From positions 186,001 through 250,000 of the forward strand of contig JAVHKY010000068.1 of assembly GCA_035079385.1 (NCBI GenBank): a stretch of DNA of 64,000 bases. Reading direction: 5' to 3'. Positions 45,101 to 57,735 of the stretch are shown here, one piece after another. Each line of letters starts with the position of its first letter. Within the stretch, counting starts at the first letter, position 1. The translations under genes were made by a program, and so were the position numbers. Origin of the DNA: Aspidiotus rigidus. Lineage: Eukaryota > Arthropoda > Insecta > Hemiptera > Diaspididae. A model generated the notes under the pieces. That model had not been told where the DNA came from and searched no databases. It worked only from the letters and a program-made list of their open reading frames with translations.

Positions 45101-48100
45101 TTTACCTGTAAACCATTCTATTTTGGTCCAAAATTAGTTAGCTGTTAGCTAGCCAATGAGACCGGGTTAGCCGTTAGTTGATAGCCGAAGCTAATCAATT
45201 TGAAGGGTGAGCTTTTAGCTAAGTTTTTAGCTAATACAATTGAATAAGCAGCCCTGCTTTTTGGACATGACGTGTTAGGTTCCGGTTTCAAAACCCAATA
45301 GAGTGAGATCCGGTTCCTTTTGGTTCCGGCAGGGCTTGCGACCGAAATTTTTTTAACGGTTAACGGTTATCGGTCAAATGACCTCCCAAATTTTTTCAGT
45401 TATCGGTTATCTGTCAAAATGTGGGAAAATATAACGGTTATAACGGTCAACTGTTATAACCGATATAACCGCTATAACCGTTAAAAAATATATATTTTTA
45501 GAGGTTATAACGGTTAAAATGCGTGAACGCAACACATATGCATCGAAAAATCACATAATTTAGAAAATAATTCAATATTATTACTACCTCAGTACCTCTA
45601 GATACTAGATAGTGGACAAACTCGACTATCTCGTGACTCGTCACTCTCCAGTCTCCAAATTCACAGATTGCAAATATTTTTTTCTTTGTTTTCTACTTTT
45701 CTTATTTCTAGTTTTCTTCTTGTTAATGTCTCATTACTCATTAGTCTTTAGGCTACTTCAAAAGTTGAAAGTTCAAACTTCAGAGTTTGAACACTTTGAA
45801 AGTTTGAACAGTTCCCTTCTAGACCTAGTTTTAGTCAGGCCCTGGTTTTAGTTTGCAAACTTTTCAAAAATATGATGTATGAAATGATGATGATTGATTA
45901 GGGAATAGCTGAATGAGTTAGCAAATTCATTCTCTTCAAAATAAAATTGGAATTTATCACAGAAGATGGAAATTAAAAAAAACCTTAGTTCCAAATAATT
46001 CTAGATTTTGTATATTTTTGAATTCAGAAAACAAAAATTTAATAGAAAAAACATTAAACATTATGACTAGAGCCCGGATTCCCTGGTTTTTGTCGCATAA
46101 TTTCCTTAAAGGGCAAATTTCTGAAAATCAAATAGAAGTTCATTTCATGGTATTCTGAGCCCAGGAAAAAAGTTTTATTTCTCCGAAAAACTCCGAAAAT
46201 GGGGATAAAATCCGAAATCCTCCGAAAACCTATAATTTGTAGAAAAAGTTATTTTTTATACAAAATTTTTAATTTTGTGATTTGAGACACAAAAATTTAA
46301 ATAATTATGAATCGAAAAAATTTCTTTACTGCCTATATAGTTGTAACTTCACAATATCTTGTGCTCTAATTGAAGCGTGAACCAACCAGAAATTAAAATA
46401 AGACAAAATCTAACATGCTAGTGCAGCATAACGTGAAATTTTTATAATTCTTTATGTTCAGATCAACTACCTATTTAGATTTTTTTTCTCTTTTTCGATG
46501 TAAAAATTTTGATACATATTTACCTATTGTATGAATTTTTTTCCCAACTTTTTAATACCTAATTATTTTAATAAATCTGAGTAATGCCGAAAATTCTCAT
46601 TCTAGTTCCGAATTTTGCTGTTTTTAACTCCGAAAAATCCGGGCTCTAATTATGACGTATCTATATATTATTTAAAACTGATTTAAAATCAACTCCAAAA
46701 TCTTTTGACTGTTCGATTTCGACTTCTACTGAAGCGATTCTCTGACTGGTTTTTCTTTTCATGAAAAGGTATTCACCTCGACATTTGCAGTGTTAAATAT
46801 CAAGTTTCTACCTTCAATAGTCTTTGAGAAATCTCGAAACGCGATTCCCTCCCTACATATTTCTCATGGGACATATTTTCATAGAAAAACACAGGTCTTT
46901 TAACAGTTCGATCTCGACTTCTACTGCACCGATTCTCTTACTGTTTTTTTTTTTTTTTTAATGAACAGTATCCACCTCGACATTTTCATTGTTCAATATC
47001 AAGTTTCTATCTTTAATAGCCTTTGAGGAATCTCAAAACGCCATTTCCTTCCTGTACATTTCTTAGGTCCAAACTCCGAAGAATCAACTGGAAAAATTTT
47101 TTTCTTTTTTTTTTACCAATTTTTTTTCTGTCGCTTCAAATTTATTTTGGTCAAATAACAGTTATAACAGAAAAAATAACGGTTAACGGTCAATCGGTTA
47201 AGATCGCTTGTGAATTATAACGGTTAACGGTCAATCGGTCAAAATTGGTATTTTCATTTCGGTTATAACGGTTAACCGAAAAATAACTGTTATTATGCAA
47301 GCCCTGGGTTCCGGTTCCATGAATCCTAGAAATACGGGAGGAGAACCGCAATTCCTGTTGCGGTATTCGGTTCCGTTTCTCAGCCCTGCTGTAAAGGTAC
47401 TAGCGTAGATAATTATGGAAACTTCGACAGTGAATTATTGAGAATAACACTGACTTTTTATTTTATTTCCTATTATTAGCGTCCATAAAAGCATTAAAGG
47501 CCAAAAATGACAAAAAAAAAAACGGTTCCGGCTCCAAGTTTTGGCTCCTTTGGCCGACTCCAGCTCCGGAGCGGCTTCCCTACCTCTACCTAGCAGGCTT
47601 ATGAAAGATTAGCTTTAGTCACAAGTTTAAATAGGGTACTATAGAGGGAGGTATGGCAATACGCCATTTTAGCAGCAAAAAGAAGGTTCTCAAGTACGAA
47701 CGCGTTCGCGCAGTGTCGCGGAATATTAGGCAGGGCCGGGCAACATCGGTCACATTCGTCTTCTCGTGATGCTGTGCGATACGCATTTGTACGTTAGACA
47801 CTTCTTTTTGCTGCTAAAATGGCGTATTGCAATACCCCCCCCCCCCCCACTCTATAGTACCCTAGTTTAAAAAGCTAAAGTAGCCGAAAAAGTGAGAAAA
47901 TAACCATTGGGGAGTTGAACATTTTTTTCAAAAGCTAACGAGCTTTAGCGTTTTAGCTTGAGTGAGTTATCAATGGCTAATCACCTTTGCATGAGACCAA
48001 TATAAACCAAGTACCATTACTATAAGAATCAGACAAACGAATATGCAGTATGATATAGGGGAAGAACCCTATGGCAGAAATAAGATTTGAGACAAACCAA

Positions 48101-51100
48101 GCAAAATTGGAACTACATTTTTTCTGACATTGTCACCCATATAAGCCGCTCCGCATGTCCAATATACAGCGCTACCCATTCCCACCAACACTTGGGAGAG
48201 AAGAGTAATGTAAAAAATTGATTCGTTTTCTTGCAAATGTTTTTCCGTTCGACACGTTCCGTTTGCACTCAATCTTCTGGCTGTTTGACATAATAGTATT
48301 CTTTCAGGTATTTGTCATGTTGTGCTATAGTACCTACGTTTTTAATTAAATCAAATTTGAGAAAAGTACAGTTTACGTAATTTAGGTCTTCTGAAGTTGG
48401 CCACTTCTTAGGAAGCACACGTGTATGACATTTGTTGGTAGAAGATACAACTTGGTCTGTTTGTTACACTTGACCTATCCAGGTCAGTGAGAGGCCAAAT
48501 ACAAACAAAAAGGGAAACAGCACAAAAGTTAACACGTCTCCTCCAGAGACACATAGTGTAGCATTTTATATGCTTGCTTCTTACACATCAATGTAATTTA
48601 TTGACTTTATCGATCATATTGAATCGATTCTACCTATTATATCGACTCTTGATGCGTCGACCTTTGTCATGATGACGTCATAGTAATGTCCCTCTCCATA
48701 ATTTTCATAGCTTAATTTAAACCCAGTATTCTGTTTGTTAGGCTTAGCCTTGTACACATTTGAACGTGTAATACACTGTATGTTAGGGGGAGTGGCTCAT
48801 GGCTCATTCGCCGTCAAAAAGCCGTCGATTTTTGTGAGAGCTTATCGTGACGATTTTTCAAGAGTAATCCCGATCTCAAAAGCAAATAAAATGCTAAAAT
48901 CGAGTTTTCAAGAAGTCAATCATTTTGAGGGGGTAGAAAATTTAAATCACCCAGAAACTCATGAATCAGAAAACTTGTAAAATTTTGATATTTGAACTAC
49001 ATCCAGGTATGTGAGGGGGAGCATAATAGCATATTGACCATTGAGTTATACATATCGGGAGTACTAAGGTCGGGGGGCTATTTGGAAAAAAACCATAGGG
49101 GAAATACGTAGTAACCCTGGAAAATTTGCTGGATTGTGGAATGAAAAATTTGACCTACGAGTTATATACTGAAGAAAAAGGAGGGAATAGCATTCGAAGC
49201 ATTTTACTCGTATACACGCTCATAAGACTGAGACGGACCTAACATACAGTATATACTTCGTGCAGGGCTGTAAATTGTATACAGGGTATATCGATATACA
49301 TTCAAGGTATCAGTATTAGTATTTTATGTGCTTTTAAGATTGAGAAAACTAAGAAATATGGGTAAAAGAAGGAAAAAATCGAGCAAATTTAGAGGAAAAA
49401 AGAAGTATTTTTTTGGCACATTTCCCCTCCCATATCATCCTCTGTGTGTTTGAGAGGGGAGACAGTGGCGTAGATACAATTTTCCAATGGGGTTCTTTCT
49501 GTCATTATTTTTTCATTCAAGCAAAAAAGAAGCGAAAATGAAGTTGAAAACGAGCAAAAATCATAATGGGAGCATATGTACTTCATAACTCCTTTGGGGA
49601 GGTGAACGAGCTGAGAGCTAATGACCCCGTCAGCTGATCAGCCTGCCAGATGGAGTAAGTAAATAAAACGCGGCAATACGTGTAGCTGTAGAGGGGTATA
49701 TCAGCTTATGCTTTGGTTCGTTTTTTTTTTGACATATGTTTCGTCTTTAGGCTGAGCTTCCAAGTTGATTGACTTTCAAATCCTACCCTCTTTTCTGGAG
49801 GCGTCTCTGTGTCCGGGCGCCCGGGCATTATTATGAATTTGAGACTCGAAAAAAAAAAAAAAAATTGGCAGAGCTAAAAAAATGGAGATCATGCTTTACG
49901 AGCCCTAAGTATCTGAAATTACTTTGTTTCTGAAGTAAGTCAAGGCCGTTGCCTACTTAGGGGCGGTCGGAAAAACGAGATTTGCACCCCTACGATTTTT
50001 TCACATTTTAAAGGAGCTTATTATTCCCCCCTTCCCCTTTTAATAAATAAATCGATTTTGAAAAAGACTAAGACGCCATTTGTATCACACAACAAACTGT
50101 CCTTCCCAACGGATAAATCTCTCTTACAGATAAGGGGAAGAAGTCAATAACATAGAGAATAGTGTAGCGTATGTTAGGCTGACTAGCTCACTCGCTCCAT
50201 CCGTTTTCTTGAATAGCCCAGTGTAAGCCTAAAACATGATAGAGGCTCCATAGTCGAAATTCTTCCAGTGAAAGCATGTCTCTTTAGCTTCAGACAAGCC
50301 TAGTATGGACTTAGTTTCGACCCGGTATAGATCTAGTTTAGAGCAATACCATCATGAGGGGAACTCGCAGATTTTTATGTCAGCGGGAAGGGTTTCAGAA
50401 GAGACATATAACATGTCAAAATTTCAACCTTCGAGATACTCCTACACTTAATCTTCTACCCTATTTCCTGGACTTGCACCCGTTATCGTTCGAATACTAG
50501 GGTATACTAGAATACAATCGTACATTCATACTAACCTAAAGCATTGGTGCATTCTATACTTACTCATTTCCATGAACTCTGATGAATTGTTGTTGCTGTA
50601 TTCCTTAGTATACATCTTGACCACGTCATTTGGACCGTAAATGTAATGAGGTGATATTCTGATAATGCTTGCTACACCGAATAAAAAAGTTCCAGCTGCA
50701 ATCCAGCGAATTCGATGACCTTTTGCAACTATGTATGTCACCGAAATACTCGTAACAAAATTACCGACGTCCCAAGCGGCAGCAATGAGTCCTTAAAATT
50801 TCCAAAAACATATTTTACTAAAAAAAATGTACATTTTTAGAATTTATTCGAGTAAAACTATCCGGTCCAATAGATTGTGTCGAGGGAATATTCAACTTGG
50901 ATATCCAGTAGTTCTCAATATCAATTTATAAATAAATTTTCGAGTTCTTACAGGTTGAAGATACCTAGTGGTTAAAATTTGTAAAGAATACTCGTATAAA
51001 TGCTGAAAATTTTGAAAAATTGGAGATAGGAGAACTAATTCTTTCATTGTAGGCATTTTTTACAGGCTTAATGTCAGACCTGTGGTTGGGAAATTGACCC

Positions 51101-52995
51101 TTGAAGTAAAATACGATGGTTTCTCTTCCGGGATGGATTGAATTAGGTCTTCTCAATCTTCCTTTTCCCCTACAAAGTCTAGACCCGGGGTTCACAGCTG
51201 TTCAGACTAACTGCGATGAGGACCTTGTAAGACCGCGAACCTACAAAAATTTTCAATCCTGGAAAATCAAAGCGTGTGGTAAAAATTTTCGCCATCCGGT
51301 ATCCTCGATAGAAAATAATCAAACTAGGTAGAAACAGAAAGTTCATATTTTTGATGGGTTTGTGTTTAAAACTGACCGATGTTTTCAAGTGGTTAGACTG
51401 GTCCATTCGTGACAAACGAAAACTGAAGTTCTACGGGCGGGTTTCTGGTTTTTCTCGCTTCAAACTGGTCGAAATATGACTAGCAAGACTAATTTTCTTC
51501 AGGAAGGACTCTCGGGGAAGGGAACAGGAAACACAACTCCGAGATCTCTTTAGAGGATGCATCCAACTTTCCATGGAGGGCGAGGATCCTTAAAAAAAAA
51601 TCCTTTAAAAAGTTGAGACAGTATAGGGAAAGTAGAACTAGCCTACATAAAATCTCAACTTCAGTGTTGAACTTGGAAGAATATCGAAGACCTTGGAATT
51701 GTGCTCTATAAAAAACAGAGGAAGGAACTTTAACATCTTTCCATCAGTGATATTGACAACCTTGTCATTGAAACGATTGTAAGCAAGCTATTGAAAAAAT
51801 GACGTCAAGATCGTACCTCACACGATATCATTTAGGTCACGCATCATGAGTATACGTCATCGAAATAAGATTCTTATAGGTAACTTCATTTACGGTTCTT
51901 GCAATCTTCAACTAACTTCGTAACCATTTCCTCCAATATTAAGCCTTCCAAAAAACCTATAAAACAATCTGAATAGCATCGAGAACCTGAATGAAGAATG
52001 TCAACTTGGGATACCTAGCTGCAGGTTTTTACACTCCCCGATCCCGGAATACTCGTTTCACCGGCTCTTTTATTCTTCGATTTCAATTAGGTCTTTCTAA
52101 ATGTTTTTGGTGGGCACAACTTTTGAATAGTAGCAAAATTCCAACGGCCAAGATCAAGTTATAAGTAGGTAACTATAAGAGTGTTTATTTTAGAAGAATA
52201 TCTAAATGCCCCCTCTTTCTTGTAAGACCTTCTTGAACTGAATCCTCGCGATGGACCTATTTCGTGGCTCAAACTACGACAAAACGGTATCTTATTTTCT
52301 TCATAAATTTTTGAGGGTAGACTAAGTATGAAAGTAGCGAATCGTGAGTCTTCCACAGTTTAATTTAACGACAGATCAGAGGAATTGCATCAACAGGGAT
52401 AAAAATTAGAAATAGGTATGAGTAATTTAACTCACCTGACTGTTGACTCGAAAAACTGAAAGCTTTTTCCATTGTGCTTATTATGCCTGTATGGTAGGTA
52501 CTTAATATAAACTGTAGCATACCAACCACACCGTAGACAAGCATAAATGCTTTTTTGCTGGCGAAGATCTGTAGCCATTTGGGATGAAAACAAGTGGAAC
52601 CACATTTCACGTCGTTCGGGTCGGTTTTCAGATCTTGATTTTTGATACAAAAAAGTATACCAATCAATGCTAATTAGCCTACTAATAGAATAACATTTTG
52701 ACTGTACAGTCTAGAGATTTGATTGTACTTATGTGCGAAACTGAAGAATTTTTTATTCGTGGTTGACTTTGTATTCATAAAGGAACGTCTAAGATGAGCT
52801 CAAAGTGAGGTATTTTACTTTCTTATTTCAATACTCACCTACATCGATGCATGAACTCTACATCTAGTGCTTGCACATCTAGTGTAAGTACTTATCTTTA
52901 AAAAACACTACAAATATGATTTGCTCACCTCTTTTTGAATTGAAAATTTTAATTTCGTGTTCATCATACCCATTCTTGTTTTTTTCTCCTTCCAT
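42139..52995 (-). CDS. Organic anion transporting polypeptide (OATP/SLCO family)
   Basis: Plasma-membrane transporter with 12 predicted helices; the substrate is unknown (family members carry steroids, prostaglandins and drugs). Thirteen exons on the minus strand: 52995-52929, 52633-52436, 50791-50564, 48280-48098, 44656-44516, 44448-44317, 43961-43797, 43429-43234, 43123-42976, 42890-42730, 42655-42552, 42468-42367 and 42296-42139; 660 residues. Family marks: KKAFMLVYGVVGMLQFILST in helix 1, IYGP, VGMGSAVYWTCGAAYMGDNV, FGPSVGYLIAS, YVEPSLTP then DPRWIGAWWIG (the OATP signature region), and an extracellular Kazal-like domain (about 423-495, with CNANLDCMTDIQFAPVCDSQ and WCHAGCNAT). The fourth exon's acceptor is weak. 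A 60-bp GT...AG stretch at 43280-43339 is kept as coding because it is in frame and supplies a membrane segment. The large introns hold several transposons. Confidence 0.88.
44906..45256. mobile_element. hAT-like MITE in OATP intron
   Basis: A 351-bp element beginning CAGGGCTGCTT and ending AAGCAGCCCTG, with TTAGC/GCTAA words through the interior that can fold on themselves. The flanks CCTCTTTG and CTTTTTGG are only partly alike, so the target duplication is decayed or the edge is off by a base or two. Confidence 0.65.
45330..47306. mobile_element. Non-autonomous hAT element in OATP intron
   Basis: A 1977-bp element with ends CAGGGCTTGCGACC and ATTATGCAAGCCCTG (inverted) and identical 8-bp flanking duplications GGTTCCGG (45322-45329, 47307-47314). 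Both subterminal zones are packed with AACGGTTA/TAACCGTT and CGGTCAA words in both orientations (45350-45520 and 47155-47290). The interior has no transposase frame. A long imperfect repeat about 46 kb (TTTGACTGTTCGATTTCGAC) occurs twice, at 46704 and 46894. Confidence 0.92.
47632..47864. mobile_element. Short MITE with long inverted ends in OATP intron
   Basis: Begins TAGGGTACTATAGAG and ends CTCTATAGTACCCTA. The match continues inward with GCAATACGCCATTTTAGCAG and its complement, interrupted by GGGAGGTATG on one side against a C14 run on the other. GTTTAAA (7 bp, or AGTTTAAA as 8 bp) flanks both ends. There is no coding capacity. Confidence 0.85.
48720..50520. other. OATP intron sequence with dispersed repeat words
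   Basis: Contains GTATACTAG/AGTATAAGCC-type words (for example 49245, 50190-50340, 50500) like those at 13.6 and 17.4 kb, and a GTGGCGTAGATACAATTTTC block (from 49466) related to 7230. No exon was found. Confidence 0.45.
50792..52435. other. OATP intron, no gene
   Basis: Open frames at 50965-51415 and 52159-52356 show no domain and no splice context. I see nothing else in it. Confidence 0.4.
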
Positions 52996-55522
52996 ATCAA
53001 CTATTGTTCTTTATTTACGTGTATGATCGCGATCTAGGTATTAGTTAGCAGTCATTCACTCCGTTAAAACACTATCATACATTTTTTACGGAACACACTT
53101 TGCGTTCATACGCTTCCCCTAAGATTTCAAGTAAGCGCACCGTAAGGTACTGTCGAGATAAATAAGGTTATAAATTACGAGGACGTTGGATCGAGGAAGA
53201 TAAGAATAGAAAACATGATAATATTACACCAGGCGTGCGAATAATATTATCTTGTGGAATATTATGAAAATAGTGTTGCTCTTATATTCAACTTTGACGA
53301 CTTATGCACTTTCTACCTCCAAAATTTTGTCAAAAATATGTTCATAAGGTCATCTTCAAAATAGTGAGAGTGACTACGAATCCCGCAACGGTTCGCGATA
53401 GAGTGGAAAGTGAGTGACTGATTATAGTTTTAATTACCTATGTGTGGATTTATTCATTTTTAAATGGGTCGCCAATCGCCATCGGTTTTAGGCTGAGTTT
53501 ATTTCCTAATGGAAGTGAAGAAGAAGAACGCGTGTATAAATGATGAAAGACAAAATATTTCATACCTCTCTTCTGTCTCCAAAAAAATCGAACGCACCGT
53601 CATATTCGACGTGAAAAATTCCTTCAAATTTTAATATTACCGGCCAAGAGTTAGATCTACTTCTTTAGTCTTTTTCATGTAAGATTTTTTTAGACTTTTG
53701 AAAATTACTTTTTTTCCCCTTTTCCTTTCTGCCGCTAACTAGCTGCTCGATTATGACTCATAACATAATTATTACAAGAGTAGGCTACGTACAGTAAACC
53801 ATTGACTAATACCTAAAACTAATTTACCTTCCCCATTTTCTAGCGTTCCAGCGGTACACATATTTAGCTCGCTTTTATTTCTTTCAATCACGAATGGATG
53901 TGCATAGTTAGAGTGCTAGATAGCCCAGATTTTACCATTCAGATGTCGCATAGGTAATCATCGAAAAAAAGTTGGTATCTTTAATTTACGGGCAGGCTGT
54001 ATCAAGCGTTCTTATATATAGGTACGTAAATTCATTCTAAGATTTACTAGTTTATTAGCTTACCAAATATTAAACGTGATACCTACGATCTTTCGTTAGT
54101 TTCTTCCAAAAATCGTTGAGACACTGAATTCAGGCCATCAACTAACGAAAATTACCATCAAGTATCATTTTTCTAAATCATTTTTATAAGACGAAAATTC
54201 TTCTGTTGATATACCTATTTAAGTAACGATAATTATTTTTAAATCTCTCGACTCGTGGTAGGCCTACTCCTTCTTCTATTTTACTAAATCACCCAAGATT
54301 TTGTCTCGGAGCCTTTTGTCAAGTAGATCTTTTGCATAACCCCTTTAAATGAAGAAAAAAAAAAAAAAAAAACGACAGTAGGTACCCACCTACTTATTTA
54401 AACAATGACGCTTGAAGCTCGATGAGGTACCAGTCTATACGAATTTCCCGAACATTTAAAATTTCGTTTGTTTTTTTCCGCTTGTCATCTTGAGCAAAGC
54501 TCGATAGAGTCAAAAAAACTTTTATTCTATGAAGATAAATACCTATATAAATCTGTATAGTTATAATGTACCGGAAATAGACTAGTACTACGTGCTAAAC
54601 AAATTTGTGTTATCGATCGGTGATTTTATCGAACTATCTGAAATGCTGACTTCACAGAGATAACCAGGAACCTTCAAAAGGTATTTACCCTTTGAAACCT
54701 CGGTTTGGAAGCGAGATACCCCTGCAATCTACAGTCTGCACCAACCTCTCAACTTAAATGACCGTTCTGTGGCTGTAGAACTACAAGCTAGGAAGAAATT
54801 GAAATTCTATTATCTTCAAAACTGAAAATAGGTTTATACAGCTATAAATTTAGTAATTGAAATACTAATATTGTCGTTTCTCAGACAATGTTTTATTGAG
54901 AACAATTCACTCGTCACATCAGTTTTTCGTACGAGTTTTTCGATACAAGCATTCTTTCTTTCAATATCGGCGTTTTTGGATCTTGTTTTGATGTACGTCA
55001 AAATGTGCTATTTCACACTATTTAGGAAAGAGTGTTCATCATGAATATTCGGAACAAAGCTCAAATTTATTTATCAGATCGTAATTATTTTTCCCTTTCA
55101 TCCAATTAATGAAGTAGTAGAAGTTCGTTAGCACGATTCACGCGTGATTCACAGTCTCATGCCAACGGCAACTGTACGAAAGATACATTTTGCCTGATCG
55201 TCAAAGAACTCACATACGAACCATAGCACGAGCTCGAGCACGAGTCACGTCACGTAAAATACAGCTGCTGCAGGCTGCAGGCTGTCTAGAGTTCGTTATC
55301 GTGTTGGGACGTTCGTCATTCACGTTGTTACTGGCATTTTCTTTCATCTTCCATCCGAATTCCGAACTCGAACATTCCGAAAACGTCGTCAGACGAATTT
55401 GGTTGGAAAGCAACTTCATTACGTAATCACAATTTACATTTTCCTCCTCATGTGTTCCTTTGAAAAAGTTCTTCTATCATTATCTTGTTGAATCAATATG
55501 ATTTTCGAGCCTTACCTGTAAT
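52996..55522. other. Intergenic region between OATP and ataxin-3
   Basis: Divergent promoters of OATP (minus) and ataxin-3 (plus) must lie here. The part 55180-55420 is richer in CpG (ACGAGCTCGAGCACGAGTCA) and contains CAGCTGCTGCAGGCTGCAGG; it is the best candidate for the ataxin-3 promoter or 5' UTR. The rest is AT-rich without exons. Confidence 0.4.
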
Positions 55523-57735
55523 ATGGAACATATATTTCACGAGAAGGTAAGAAACTACAGTTAATATTTCCTTTAAAAAAAGTATTCATCTGTTTCTCCC
55601 GTTCCCTCCAAACGAAATATACCTATTTTGTTATTCAATTTTGACGATGTCTCGGATTCCAGCAAGAGGGACGAATGTGTGCCCAGCATTGTCTTAATTC
55701 GTTATTGCAAGGACCCTATTTTGGACCAGTCGAACTGAGTGACTTGGCTTTAACTGTCGATAATCTGGAGCGTATGAGAATGGCCGAAAATGGAACGGAG
55801 TCTCAGTCGTATCGAGACTTTCTTCAGGTTGGCAATTGAGTTTCACGTGGGAATCAGACAATTATCATATTTGCATGAATCTTTCGATGTAGAAAATTGT
55901 AGTGTAAAACTACTTCTTGCTTCTTTCGCCGTTCCATTTTATGGACGCCGTTGTCTGAGATGAAGAGCAAACCACTTATTCTGTTTCTTAATTTTAAACA
56001 GGCTCCTTCAGAAAACGTAGACGATTCTGGTTACTTTTCTCTAGAAGTATTGAATGCTGCTCTAGTGCCTTGGAATTTAGAACTTGTACCCTATAATTGT
56101 TCCGAAGATCGAGCGCGAAGAGCTAAAGAAAATCCTTCGTAAGTATTCATACGTTGTAATTCGATACGGCCTTAATAAAGAGTCCATGAAATTTGTCCGA
56201 GCGAAAATTGACCTACAGAAAAGAGAACACCGAAAATTGACCTATAGAAAATTGTGATTGCTGAAATTTGATCGTGCGAAATTTAGATGTTACAAAATTT
56301 GAGTGTTAGAAAAAATATAAATTCTGGAAAATTAAAATGTTCTAAATTAGAAAAGTATTCTATAATTGACGTCATCCTCCTCTTCATGAAAAAAATCGGG
56401 TGAATGATTTGACCTGGCCTGAGATGACGAATAATTTTGTGAAGTAAAAATGCAAAGACTAAACGAAACGCATTACTCATATTTTGTAGTGGTATTATCA
56501 TCATCTTCCTTCCTGCATACACGTGTGATGAAATTACAGTAGTTAATACACACATGAATATCATTCAGTAACAAGAACTTTCGATTTCTATTATCATGTT
56601 CAACGTCCTGGATTTATTCGAGCTTATCGAGAGTAAAATTACGAATGACACGAAGTTCTATTTTTTTTATACTGAAAAATTTCGTTATTGCCTAATTTCT
56701 CCAACGACTTTTTTCGCACTAATAATTTTCACGTTGCCAACTTTCGTCATTGCTTAATTTCTCAAATGCCTTTTTTCTGTCGGTCAATTTTCGGTGTATT
56801 TTTTTTCTGTTGGTCAATTCTTGCTCGGACAAATTTCCTGACCCCTTAATAAATTGTTACTTTATATTCTTATTTCTGCAGTTGTATGTCTGCTTTCATT
56901 TGCAATTACCACGAACATTGGTTCACCATTCGTAAAATCGGTCATCAATGGTTCAATCTGGATTCAACTTTCAAAAAACCGAAATTATTATCGGAAACTT
57001 ATTTGGACATATATCTTGCTCAGGTCATGGCTGAGGGTAAGCCAACTGTCAGTTTAAATTTAGAAACGCCCAGTCAACACGTGCTTATGGTTTAATATAC
57101 CTTTATAGGATACTCGATTTTCATTGTATTCGGTGATCTACCTCCATGTGATGCGGACGAGATACTGAAAGCATGTCCGGTAACGGATCAACCTTTAGCC
57201 ACATCATCTAATAGAGGTATCGCACTGAATGATGTAAGCGATGATGAGGACGATAGAAATCTGAGATTAGCGTTACAAATGAGCTTAAAAGAAACCCAAA
57301 GCAATAACATTTGCGTCAATATGCAAGGTAGGTGAGCCCTGGCTTTCAGGAAAATAATAGAACTATCCGGCTCCCAATGAAGTCTCTTGTTGGTAGTGCA
57401 AGTAGAAACGAAACTCGTAAATTTGTCGCGTCAAAATTATTTTAGTTAGAACGTTTTCATGATTTTCTTTACAGGAATGCTTGGAAATCAAAGAAATGAT
57501 TGGAAAAACATCGTATTCGCATTGATAAAATTTTCTGCCTTAATACTAGTCACATTTCTCATATTAAGTTTGATTCAAACTAAGGAAGATTTGTAAAAGT
57601 CACCTTGACAAGAAACTTCATTCCGGTCTGCTTTGTGGTTGGTTTACTAATTTATTTGATTATTCAGGTCCAAATGATCAAGATGTGGATGTCGAAGAAG
57701 TAAGAAAGAAGAGAATGAGTCGTTTTGCTTCCTAG
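55523..57735 (+). CDS. Ataxin-3 deubiquitinase with two alternative last exons
   Basis: Josephin-domain cysteine protease that trims ubiquitin chains in protein quality control. Common exons: 55523-55546, 55663-55827, 56002-56138, 56882-57036 and 57109-57327. Last exon is either 57475-57596 or 57668-57735; both accept the same phase-1 donor, giving 273 or 255 residues. It starts MEHIFHEKQEGRMCAQHCLN with Q9 and catalytic C14; catalytic His is H121 (YHEHWFT), and the third triad position is Asp (FNLDS) where human has Asn. One ubiquitin-interacting motif follows (RNLRLALQMSLKE). Isoform 1 ends with IVFALIKFSALILVTFLILS then LIQTKEDL, a likely membrane anchor. Isoform 2 ends PNDQDVDVEEVRKKRMSRFAS. 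There is no polyglutamine tract. Length without the polyQ fits the family. Confidence 0.93.
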
